NCBI GenBank assembly: GCA_012932865.1
Contig: SAXG01000094.1
Coordinates: forward strand, 1-64,000
DNA from: Amylostereum areolatum
Taxonomy: Eukaryota; Basidiomycota; Agaricomycetes; Russulales; Stereaceae
Direction: 5' to 3'
DNA: 64,000 nucleotides
The notes beneath the pieces are model-generated. The model made no database searches, was not told the DNA's origin, and worked only from the letters and a program-made list of their open reading frames with translations. The translations under genes and the position numbers were made by a program. Below are positions 1 to 9,953 of this stretch, one piece after another. The stretch's first letter is position 1; each line of letters opens with the position of its first letter.

Positions 1-163
1 GGTCGGGATATGTGTTATTTACAGATTACTCCTCCTGTGTCAGTGGTCCCGGCCTAAGACTCAATCAAAGCGGGACTTGAGGACGAAGTTGTCGCTTTTC
101 ACCATTGGACCAGATTCACAGCGCCGAGCGTGCTCCAGCTTCGATATTCGATATCTCGCCAAG

Positions 164-382
164 GTAGAATCGTAGATCGTACATCCTCGAGAGTCGACAG
201 ATAATAAATTATACTACTTCATGTGTCTGGTGGGGAGTCAAAAAAATCCAAAAAGCCACAAAGAAACGCTATATTCGGATACGGGGAATCGAACCCCGAG
301 CTGCCGCGAAAACAGCATTCCGTACCGTAGAATCGTACTTAGTACTTACAGCTTACATCCTCGAGAGTCGAGAGTCGACAGA
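164..382. repeat. Duplicated segment flanking a tRNA-like remnant
   Basis: Two related copies lie at about 164-201 and 327-382. Both begin gtagaatcgta and end acatcctcgagagtcga...cagа-like sequence (shared tail tcctcgagagtcgacaga in the first; the second has the gagtcga step doubled). The second copy has extra bases between the two shared blocks. Positions 1-163 and 202-270 hold nothing else I can support. Confidence 0.6.
273..303 (-). pseudogene. tRNA-derived 3' end (T-arm plus acceptor half)
   Basis: Read on the minus strand, 282-298 forms a perfect T stem-loop, CGGGG-TTCGATT-CCCCG, followed by TATCCGA (281-275), as in the 3' half of a tRNA. No matching 5' acceptor strand TCGGATA, D-arm or well-paired anticodon stem is found upstream (304-370), so this is not an intact tRNA gene. 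It could be a truncated tRNA, the tail of a tRNA-derived SINE, or a residual integration site beside the recombinase gene. The last is inference from position only. Confidence 0.45.
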
Positions 383-493
383 AAGAGCCGAATCAGGGTC
401 ACGTGGTGGTTGCCACTTGGATGACGTCTGCCAGTGAGTGAGCCTGCGTCTCTTGTTTCTGCCCTCCATCTTGTCTCTGTCCCTGGTATCAAG

Positions 494-1735
494 ATGGGAC
501 TTGACGTCGACAAGCTTTCCGAGTCTGACGCGGTCAAACTCGCACGAGCCCTGCGCCGCTACCTTCAGCGTAACCGCCGCGCATCTGGTGCACCGTACGA
601 CCGTGAAGCCCGGAAGAAGATTCGCGCCGAACTTGGCACTATTGGCGATCTAGCAAGGCAGGACGCATCAAGTCCTGTGGATTCCGACGAGGGCTGTTCA
701 GGAGGAGGCCGAACCAGATGGACGTCGGGACGAACAGCGGCTTGAAGGGACGACAGAGGCAGGGGGAGGTGACGCGTACGACCAAAACGACACGCAGCAC
801 AGGGAAGGAAGCAGAACACCGATCAAGTTGCAGGACAGACACGTCTACAGGCCCTTCTCGCTCTCCCCTCCGATGAGCCCGTCAGCGCCGACGAGCTTTC
901 GGCACTGGTCATCCAACCCCCGATGGCCAGACACTATTCTCTCGTCGAGGACCCTGCACTGGCGCGTGCCCTCCGCGGATACGAACAGCCCGAAGACGGA
1001 CGCGGGGACAGTTGGGGCTATCTTGTCTCTCCTCCACCTCTCACGACCTATCTGCGCTCTGTCTGGAGTCGATCGAGCTGCAAGACGAGTCCCTGGACGT
1101 CCGCATCGTCAAACGTCTGGGCGCGCTCCAAAAGGAACCGAACGGCGTAGTCTGGCTGTTCGAGCTCTATCGCAAGATTGAGGTTCTCCGGTTTCAACAC
1201 GACTACGAGGCCAAGCGTGCCGGCAACGGCGGAAAAGTGCGCCAGGCCGCGTTCATTCACGATCTCTTCGAGGCTTGGCTTCCGCTGGACAAGAAACACG
1301 TTGCCGAAATCGGAGACAAGAAGGACCCGACCTATCGCGCGGAACGCGACAATTCAAGTTCTGGTTCACCGAGCAAGGCAGGGAACGCGTACGACTGCGG
1401 GAGATGTACCATGCGGTTAGTCTCAACTTGGGTGCGGTCGGGATGCTGACGCTGATTATTATCAGCTTGGACCCGCCGTCCTCCTGGATCCTGCCTGGCG
1501 TTGCGGCTCGTGCTACCACCACCGCTCAAAACCGTTCCGATACCTCCTCGACGATCTCTACGAGGAGGTTCAATCCTCGGAAGACGATGCGCATGCTCTG
1601 AGCGCCGGGCATACGAATACCGTCAAGGCCCTGCTGTCTCTGGCACACTTTCTGGGAGGGCCGTTGGTGGAGCAGTACGTGGTTCGCTTTCTCGACGATC
1701 AACCCTCCACCACCGCGGGCTCGGGCATAGCGTAA
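494..1735 (+). pseudogene. Frameshifted gene of unknown function, convergent with the recombinase
   Basis: I do not recognise the family. Coding sequence can be followed from ATG 494 (MGLDVDKLSESDAVKLARAL) to TAA 1733-1735, but the frame changes near 690, 858, 1050 and 1352. At 1352 one base seems lost: the frame changes after AERD, and the next frame continues FKFWFTEQG. One convincing intron is at 1416-1465 (GTTAGT donor, CTGAC branch, ATCAG acceptor). It joins REMYHA to LGPAVLLDPAW in frame and leads to the C-terminal part FRYLLDDLYEEV...YVVRFLDD. The middle part is helical and charged (VVWLFELYRKIEVLRF). The gene converges on the zinc-finger and recombinase genes, so it may belong to the same element. 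Several single-base shifts suggest decay, although unrecognised introns could explain some of them. Confidence 0.5.
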
Positions 1736-1758
1736 ATTGTACGATGTGTCAATGACAC

Positions 1759-1842
1759 ACTTGAACTTTTTTTGGTGAAGCAGAGCACTTGTACTTTTAT
1801 TGGTGAAGCAGAACACTTGTACTTTTATTGGTGAAGCAGATG
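1759..1842. repeat. Three tandem copies of a 28-bp repeat
   Basis: Units at 1759-1786, 1787-1814 and 1815-1842. Each reads acttgtacttttattggtga followed by agcaga and two variable bases; the first unit has several substitutions. The array lies exactly between the 3' ends of two convergent reading frames. Tail-to-tail placement fits a terminator or 3' UTR region, or a remnant of an element end. Confidence 0.85.
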
Positions 1843-1854
1843 TAATGTACACTT

Positions 1855-2313
1855 TCAGCCACTCTGCTTGTAATCTGCGACCAGCGTCGGATCCGACCAA
1901 GAACCGTCCGCCTTCTTGGAGACGAATCGGGTGGCGGGGCAACGCGTCGATTCCCGCTGGATGCGGTCAGCGTGCTCGAGAATGTCCGGGAATGTTTTTC
2001 GGCAGTCCAAGCACTTGTGAGTCTGGGGTATGCGGTCAGCCGGTGCAAAGCGAGGAGAGTGAGTGACGGACGCGAGCGAAGATGTCTGTGGGCGATGGGG
2101 CCTCGAGTAACCACTCTTCCAGCTGGCGACGCGTACCGCTTGCGTCGTAGAATATGTTGGTGTCGCAAGCGTCGTTGGGCAGGTGATCGCGGATGTCGTG
2201 GAAGGTGCGACGACAGACGGGGCACCGGTGTTGACGAGAGCCCTTGGAGGTCGAACCCGGCATGACCTGGAAAGCATGGTCAATGATCGACGACGGGTCC
2301 GGGTTTCATTCAC
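1855..2313 (-). CDS. Zinc-knuckle/C2H2-like fragment downstream of the recombinase
   Basis: Two finger-like motifs are readable on the minus strand in neighbouring frames. HRCPVCRRTFHDIRDHL (around 2200-2225) is followed by NIFYDASGTRRQLEEWL. THKCLDCRKTFPDILEHADRI is followed by a tail ending DPTLVADYKQSG at 1855. The two parts need at least one intron or frame change. Because the fingers resemble those at the C-terminus of the DUF3435 gene just upstream and run in the same direction, this may be its 3' continuation or a duplicated finger module. The start codon is not established. Confidence 0.35.
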   Translation of the reverse strand: MNETRTRRRSLTMLSRSCRVRPPRALVNTGAPSVVAPSTTSAITCPTTLATPTYSTTQAVRVASWKSGYSRPHRPQTSSLASVTHSPRFAPADRIPQTHKCLDCRKTFPDILEHADRIQRESTRCPATRFVSKKADGSWSDPTLVADYKQSG

Positions 2314-2503
2314 TCACCTCGGAGGCTGCAGGACGGGTCCAGCGGACTGGACCAGACAACCGCTTTTTTGTTTTGTAGTCCGCGGGACTGTAGGACGACT
2401 TGGTCGCGCATCGGCTCAGCGGCCGGACAGCGGCGAGATGAAGGTCAATGTCCAAGAGGTAGTGAGAGCAGCCGTGGCAAAAGCCCTGAATCTGCGGGGA
2501 ACA

Positions 2504-5500
2504 TCAGGCGCGGTCGGTCAAAAGGCGCGGGTATCGTACCTGGGGTTGAAGGTCCAAAATGTTCATACGTGGACGTTTGGGAGGAGGCGCAACCTCCCCC
2601 TCCGAATCCAGCTCGATCACAGACCTCGCGGCGGGAGTTTCGTCGTCCGAGTCCTCGATGATGATCACATCGCGAGAGGGTCCGGGCTGTGGGGAGGGCG
2701 TGCGATACGGCTCCTTGCCCTTGCGCTTAGAGGAGGGAACGAGCTCGGGCAAGCACAAGGTTCGCGTCCGAGAGGCGGAAGTGCTGCCACAAACGGGGAG
2801 GCGGTGGACGGAGACCATGTGGCGGAGAAGGTCGAAGCGAGAGAGCGAGCGGGTCCCGCACGACGGCACCGGGCAGGGCGTGAGTGTGTCGGGGAGTGCG
2901 TCGACGTGCGCCTGAAGGTGCTGTGACTGGTCCTGATAGAGATGAAACCTGCACACGGAGAATGAGAAACCAAAGTGCGAGAGCAACAAGGGACTCACTG
3001 CTGCATCCTCGCTTGCATGGGGAGGGACGTGTCGAACACACACCAAGGACAGAAGGCGGGGGTGAGGGCGACTCCTTGGGTGATATGGCCGTGGAATTCG
3101 GGCAACTGGCCACCGAATCCGGACCCGGGAGTGAAGCGTACACGATTCTCGAACTCGGATATGGCGACGCCCTGCGGCCGCACGTCGATGTCGCCGGCGC
3201 GCGACTCGAACGGCCGGAAGAGGGTATTGTAATGTTCAGCGCAGTGAAGCGTCCAGACCGCACGATCGCCAACCTCGTCCGTCATCCTGCAGAGGGAGCG
3301 TGAGCGGGGGGCGCAAGTCTGTGGCTCGGGGAACGTACCAGGTCGCGCAGATGGCACAATACTGAACATCGACGTCTACGTGGACGTACACGCCATGCGC
3401 CGAGGCCCAGTGTTCGGACCACCAGGTCTCTCGGTGACCGTCACACGTGGTACCGTCGTCCAACGTCCAGAGGCAGGTCCTTGCGGGGTGGCGCAGTAGA
3501 TACTGGACATGAACGGCGATGTGTTCGGAGAGCGCTTGTCGAGTGGGAAAGGTGCTCTTGGAGGACGAGCAACGGTGCCAGGTGCAGGGCCGGGGAACGT
3601 ACGCGCCGTCGAGGGCCGCTTCGGCGTCGTGCTTGATCTGGGCGCGCAGGCATCGGTGAACGTGGGTACCGGTCCCGCCGCTGCTTTGCTTGGACGCAAG
3701 TGACCTAGGAAAGAGAATGAGCGCGGGACGAGCCAAGGGAAACGGCGGTACGGACGTGCAGGGTGTCCCGCACCAAGGGCAGGTTCCATCCGTGTTGGGA
3801 TACTCGCCCGGGTAGCAAGTGACGCCGAGACGGGGGGGGTAACGCGAGGAAGGCCTCGATGACCAAGATGTGGAGGTCGTAATAGGACGTGAGCACGCCG
3901 TCCTCGCCGTACAGAAGGCAGAGCAACTGCCGAGATGCCTTGATGATGGGTTGCTCGAGGTGGGACGGGACGCCGTTCTTTGTGAGCGCGTCGAAGAGAG
4001 GCACGGGTTGGGCGGCGGGGGCCCCAGACGTGACTGCCCGAGGGCGTGGCGGCGGCGGTCATGGGTTGGGTGAGCACGACGTCGGTTTCAGAGTCCCCGG
4101 CCAACACACGCTTGGACGCGGTATCAAAGTGCGCTCGACGGGCTTGCTCAAGCGCGACGCGCCCCTCCCGACGATACATGTTCGCATGGTCGCGCCCGAG
4201 TTGGTCGAACTCGGCTTGAAGGGCGGCGATGAGGATGCGTTTGGCCTGGCTGGGACCGTCGGACTTGAGTGCGTTGATCTTGGCTGAAACCTGCGAACAC
4301 GGTGAGGTAACGCGAGGCAGGAAAAGGAGGGGACATACGACTTGCTTGCGAGCGCGCATGGTTTCAAGCTCGTCGATCGCCAACACTTCGGCCTCGTCCT
4401 CCAGCGAGAGACGGGTGGGAGCGGATCGTTCGGCAAGCACGGAAGCTTGTATCACAGACTGAAAAGGCGGTCAACGAGTGCACCTACCGACCGGGCAAGT
4501 AGCGCTCACCCTCGCAAGCTCTCGCCGCTTCGGATCCTGGGTGCGATCGCGAGCCAAGCCTTGAAGGTCGTGCGTGGACACGTGGCTGATGTAATTTTTC
4601 TAGGTCAAGGTCAGCAGGGGGGCAGGGAGAGGGTGGGAACACGGACAAAGTAAGTGGAGGACATCGGATTGTGGGCCTGGAGCGCAGCGCGGTCGTCTAC
4701 GGACAGCTCCTGTCCGAACAAGTTGGCGGCAGTGGTGCGGGCGTCCATGGCCTTGACGGGATCTGAAAAAAAGGGTCAGCAGGAAGGGGGAAGGGTGGGG
4801 GAAGACGTACCGGGAAGACCGGCGTGAAGGCTGAGCCAGCGAAGATGTGCGGCGAAAGATAAGTACTTGAACGTGCGGTCGGGTGAGATGGACCAGGTGG
4901 CAGTGGCGGGGTCAAAGACCTCCTCGCGGAGGATGGAGATATGTTGCATGCTGGGGCGTATGGCCAGAACGTGAGGTCGAGAGGTGGGATGCTCCGGGTT
5001 GAAGATTTCGTGGACGGAGGAGACGTCGACAAAGATATTGTCGTCGAGGGCGAGGGCAAGGAGGGCGGTGAGGGGGCACGTGGCACGGTTCTTGGGATCG
5101 TCCACAACCAAGACGATCGACTTGACTTTGGACTCGTTGGCTCGCATGCGTTTGAGGAGGCGAAGGCGGAGGTAGACGAGGACGAGGGGGTGAGCGGGAT
5201 CCTGGGGGTTGGGAACTACCCACCAGGAGGTGTCAGCCCATTCAATCCCCTGGTTCGAGCCGGCGTAGCGTTCACTCTCGACAATGGATCCGATGCGCTC
5301 CCCGGTGAAGGCCATGAGGGTGGCGGTGAAGACAACTTGGAGGAGCATGCGGTTGGTGCGAAAATGGGAGAGATCTTCGAACGCTACGCGAACGAGGAGA
5401 TCAAGGACGGAAACACCGAAGACGTTCTTTTTGCGGGAGTCGGAGGTGAGGGGGACGATCGTGTGGAACTCCTCCGAAAGGAGGAAAGCCTTGACCTGCT

Positions 5501-5997
5501 TGATGTCGTTAGGAGGGAAGTAGCAGTGGGCGTAGCGGGGCCAGAGGCCGAGGAACGCAGAGACGTAGCCGCGGAGGGTATTGGGGGTGATGAAGCGACC
5601 GAACAGGCCTTTGCGACTGGCGACGAGCCAGTAGGCGAATGCCTTGACCTCGGCTAGCGTGAACATGAGCGAAAAAAAAATGGAACGATAGGAAGGAAAA
5701 CGTACGGGGGTTGGGCAGACGTGCCACACCCGGGACGATCTCGGCGCTGAGGTCGGGGGCAGGGGCGGGGTCAGATTCGGGACATTCGAGGAATCGTTTC
5801 CATGCACGTTTGAGGAAGTCGTGACTGGCGATCGTGCTACGTACGAGAGCTCTGGAGTGGTGATCAGAGAAGGTGTGCTGGAGGAGTTGGCGACTGCGAG
5901 GGGAGAGGCCGGCCTTGTGACTGCGAACGAGCTCTTCGCAAGATCGCTTCGGGGAGCACTGGCGCTGGCGCTTTTTGCGGGGGGGCGAGACGACCAT
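2504..5997 (-). CDS. DUF3435-type tyrosine recombinase with C-terminal C2H2 zinc fingers
   Basis: Proposed start is ATG at 5997 (MVVSPPRKKRQRQ, a basic NLS-like start). Exons follow with good splice sites: 5997-5706, 5653-4811, 4762-4647, 4599-4510, 4458-4339, and from 4290 down. The core carries a helical N-terminal SAM-like region (EVKAFAYWLVASRKG...TLRGYVSAFLGLW) and then the catalytic domain: TGERIGSI (first Arg), CPLTALLALAL, DARTTAANLF (second Arg), LQAHNP (His) and STYFKNYISH (candidate Tyr). This order matches what I know of DUF3435, the domain of Starship 'captain' recombinases. The C-terminal part has Cys/His pairs: CTWHRC...H-x3-H, CLWTLDDGTTC...H-x4-H, FCPWC, and TPCPVPSCGTRSLSRFDLLRH. 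It ends at 2504 after an acidic SUMO-like patch (VIIIEDSDDE). One frame change near 4030 is unexplained, by either a tiny intron or a frameshift, so integrity is uncertain. Expected role: DNA strand exchange of a mobile element. Confidence 0.65.
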
Positions 5998-7440
5998 GAG
6001 ATGACGTGGGGAGGCAAGGCGAGAGCGGGAGGTCTTTAAAGGCCAGGAGCGCGCTGTCGTGCGATGCATGGAGAGGGTGGGCCATCGCTCAACGTGGACG
6101 GAGACGGGGGAGGGGACCCGATCGGGGGAAGTGCACGTCGATCGCGAGCGGGCGCAGGGCGGGGGGCTCGGGCAGACCTCGCGCGTAGCTGGGGGTGGGT
6201 GAGGCCTTGAGAACGAGGACAAAACGGGAGAGCGCCGACCAGCGGGATGGGCGGGACGTGGGTGCAGTTCGGCGGGAGGGCTATGTTGAGTGCGAAACAC
6301 TGGCGGCTGACACGGTCGAACTCCTTGCCTGCAGTTGGCAGGGAGCGGGCGACCGACGCGGCCAGAGGGCTCGACCGACGTGCAGAATGGGCCTGGGATC
6401 GTGGAGTGCCGAGACAATGCTCAAAGCGGACGGTAGGAAGTACTTGTCGACGAAGGAACATCGGGGAGCTCGGGGATGACGCGACTTGGGTTGAGCGACT
6501 GGGATGGGAGCGCCATCATGCATCATGGCGGGCGAGGGTCATAGGAAAGACGACGTCGGGTAGCAGCTGCGGTGGGGCGGGACGAGAGGTGGTGGTTCGA
6601 CGGGAGGGAACGGCGGGAGGCGGTGGACGCGCATCGGGACCTATCGGGACGACGGCGGGAACAGACCGGCCGCGCCGATCGCAAAACGAAAGAGCGCCCG
6701 AGCGCCTCGCCAGGCTCGCCTTGCACACGAAAGAGGACCCGCGCCCTCGATCGCCTGCGGCTCGGCAGAAAACGGACCGGTCGCTGACACGACCGGGGGG
6801 CGCCCGCTGACACGGGCGGCCTGGTGCCTCGCCTAGGCTCGGCACGCAGGCGCCAGAGAGGCGGCAATGTTAACCATTACACCATATCCGACTCCATTGT
6901 ACCCTGAAAAGGAGTTAGGTATACATAGCAGTTTGCTCCCAGCAGGTCCAAGGAACTACAATGCTCTTGGCAATGGTCGTGCCGGTCAACCACAACTCAA
7001 ACCACTGCTTCATCTCGTCCATCGCTTCGCTCGTCAGGATTGTGTTGTCTAGTACGTCGTGTATCGATGAAATGATAGCGATGTTCGGTGTTGACCCTCA
7101 CAGGGCAGCTCTTGAATATCCTAAACGACTTACAGACACGGGGTTCAAGGCATTTGTTTCGCGGGCGAGCCACTTCCCTTAGTTTTTACCGTATGGTTAT
7201 AGATCAAGTCCCCACACAACTGGCCTCCCGCCTTTCTCGGCCTTGAGATTATAAGAAAGAGCTTCAGTGCTGGACTTCGTCTGTCACCTATTCCTAACTT
7301 GGTTCACTATACCCATCTTCACTACTGGCGTGTTCACCCTCGGTTCGATAATCTTGGTGAGTGACCATGAAACTATGCCGAAACCTCGTCTGATGGTTTT
7401 TACAGACGGGATGGCCTAGCCTTCTTCCCGCGTCCACAGT
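5998..7440. other. No supported gene; GC-rich upstream region then AT-richer spacer
   Basis: 5998-6860 is GC-rich, and every frame is open by composition only, with Arg/Pro/Ala-rich translations. It may contain the promoter and 5' UTR of the minus-strand recombinase. 6867-7356 has normal composition and no recognisable product. A donor-like GTGAGT at 7357 and acceptors at about 7405, 7419 and 7439 suggest an upstream untranslated or short exon of the following F-box gene. Confidence 0.5.
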
Positions 7441-9232
7441 TTTTCACCTGTTGGTCAACTGCCCGTTGAGATCTTGACCCGTATCTTCGCTCATCTCCCT
7501 GAACGCCCCGGAGGACCCACAGACCGATCTTACTGTTACGTATCCCATGTCTGTCAGCACTGGCGTGCGGTCACATTGAACTTCAAGGCGCTATGGACGA
7601 TCATCGCCCACCGACGCCAGATTGACTGGATCAAGGTCCTCCTCGAACGTTCGGACCCCGCCCCTCTCCACATGTGGATTACATGCGACTCCGATACACA
7701 TCCCAAAGCCTATGAAAAGGCTCAGTTCATGCTTCAAGCGCTTCCCCGCACCGAAGAGCTGAACCTCGTGTTCGTTCACATGGCGGATAACGTCCACTTG
7801 CGTGGTAAAAGCAGCCTGCTTGTGGCTCTCAACAAGGTCCCCGTGCCCATGCTGCACTCCCTCAAAATTGCCCTTGGAAAATCATTATTTACCAAGGACC
7901 CCCTCTCTCCTTCCATTTTCTTCGACACTACTCCTCTCGACCTTCGCCGGTTGGAATTGAGCGATTGCGTCGTGCCTCAGCCCTTCCATCTCTTCAAGGC
8001 GCCGCTCATCCATCTCGAGCTCACTCGTTGCGAAGGGTGGACGTCGATCGATGGATTACTCGACATTCTTTCCCAACTCTCAACCTTGCAAACATTTGTC
8101 TATTACGCTGAAGCCCGCGCGCGCCACGGAAGCTTGATAACGACCCTTATCACCACCCGATCCGACCACTCCGTCACCCTCCCGAATCTCACTCGCCTGG
8201 ACGTCAAGGAGAACATCACAGTCACTGCGCACATCCTCCGCCATCTCGCCCTCCCACCCACCGTCGCCGTGGCCATCGAAGTGGACGATCAACGGGCGCC
8301 GGATGTTACTCCCCAGGTCCTCGTGGACATGTTCAATATCGGGCTCCGGCCGTACCTCATCTCTGCTTCGTCACAAGGCGGGAGTTTCGGCGTCTGCGCC
8401 CTCCAGCTCCTCGAAGGCCACGACGAAAGAGGATTCACCTTGACCACTGCCCACCCCGGCAGCGGTCCCGACGGAGCCGTCGCCCATACCACGCTGCCCC
8501 CCAGTTTTGAGTTCTCCGTGAACGCATTCAGACGAAACACAGTGGATCTCCACCTGTCCATACCCATCATACAGATGCTCGCCCACCTTCCGGGACTCGT
8601 GGGCCCCAAGACCATCATTGTGCACCAGTACTCCTTGATGACGAGGGGTGAGCATTGGCGGGGCGTCGCGGAGGCGTGGCGGAGCGCGACCCTGGTCAAG
8701 CTGGAGGGCCCGACGGTCTATGGGCTCGCCGAGGTGCTGGGCGGCGAGGACGAGACCACGCCATTCCCCGAGCTTTCCGTCCTGGTCATCAAAGGCACCG
8801 ACCTCAATGCTGACCTCCCGAGTGACGACGACGATGATATGGATGATGAGGTTCCGGTGATCGATGCGCTCGCATCGGCCATTGCGCGATGGGTGGCACG
8901 CAGGTGTCCGCCCGTTGCATTCATGATCGAGGAATGCGACGTGACGCCGGCACGGGTGGAGGCTCTCGAGCAGGCGGGGGGAAGCCATGCTGATGGTGAT
9001 GTGGGACGGGCAGCAAACGGCGTGGTCAAAGAAAGATGCAGCAAGGAGGAGGGATATGGCTGAACGTGTGGCGTGAGACCAAGCAATGGGCATTTTGGAT
9101 GGTGGCATGGGAGGCGAAGACGAGGATGAGGATGAGGATGAGGATGAGGATGAGGATGAGGATGAGGATGACGAGGATGAGGACGAGGACGAGGATGAGG
9201 AGGAAGATGGAGATGATGAAGAGGGCGAGTGA
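7441..9232 (+). CDS. F-box protein, possibly with an acidic C-terminal tail
   Basis: The open frame starts with a clear F-box (LPVEILTRIFAHLPERP, then YVSHVCQHWRAVTLNFKALW) and continues with leucine-rich helix-strand sequence to a stop at 9061-9063. F-box proteins bind Skp1 and recruit substrates to SCF ubiquitin ligases. The true start is unresolved: the frame is closed by TAG at 7417-7419 and no good ATG lies directly upstream, so a 5' exon ending near 7356 (GTGAGT donor) is likely. A GAGGAT repeat at about 9112-9212 is open in another frame as a Glu/Asp tail ending TGA 9230-9232. A branch-like CTGAAC (9060) and an AG at 9082-9083 would allow splicing into it, but the donor is not certain. 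If the tail is not used, the gene ends at 9063. Confidence 0.65.
9112..9212. repeat. GAGGAT/GAGGAC microsatellite
   Basis: About fifteen hexamer units of GAGGAT grade into GAGGAC/GAGGAG. In one frame they encode an uninterrupted Glu-Asp run. Confidence 0.9.
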
Positions 9233-9953
9233 GAGGACGTGTGACTTGGATGAGTGCATGTCAGATCTTAAGAAGAAGTCTCATTGATGTCCTTCAATGT
9301 ACCACAAGTAGCATGCTTTGATCTCGGTTGCAAATTGCATTTGTTGAACCTTGGTTGAACCATGGAACAGGTTGACGTGGACACTCGGGAGAAGTAACTT
9401 ATAGCATACACCGTACGTGTGACAGCACTCAGGCTTCCGGATCCCCTGCCAGCATCCTCTCCTAAAGCATCCCACATAAAATGTTTTGAACACCTTTCTG
9501 TATAGGTCCTTTACAATTACAACATCAAAATAGCCAATTCTGGTCCGTGAAGAATCAGCTCACTATAGAAATCATCATGATAAACGACCCGTGCCACATC
9601 CGCTTCACCGCGCCCGGCACCATGGAGTCGATGGTAGCGAGAGCGGGAAGAACCTCGTCAATCAGCGCGGTAACATTACCTATCGCAAGTAAAGATCCCA
9701 TGTATGTAAATATGGGCCAGGCTTCGAACACATGGCTTATTTGGAACTGAAAGTAAGGGATCAAGATTCAATTATGGGGGCAACATGATGAGATAATGGA
9801 GGCGGTACTAATAATCCATGCAGCCATAGCGGGAGATGAAATGAGGGCCAGAGGTCTCTTCATAAAACCCTGGAAATTCTCTTGAGAGGGGTTGCATAAG
9901 TAGTGAAGAAGAGTGATCTAGTGTAAGTACGAATGGCAATGCCCCAGGCTCAT
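9233..9953. other. Intergenic, nothing recognised
   Basis: Tail-to-tail spacer between the plus-strand F-box gene and the minus-strand gene that ends at 9954. It is AT-richer than its neighbours. I see no conserved motif, repeat or RNA. Confidence 0.5.

Noticed and set aside
273..370. Intact tRNA gene
   Set aside because: Only the T-arm and acceptor half pair; anticodon stem, D-arm and 5' acceptor strand are missing.
2183..2926. 247-codon plus-strand frame opposite the recombinase 3' part
   Set aside because: Shadow of the minus-strand zinc-finger exons; no conserved sequence and no introns.
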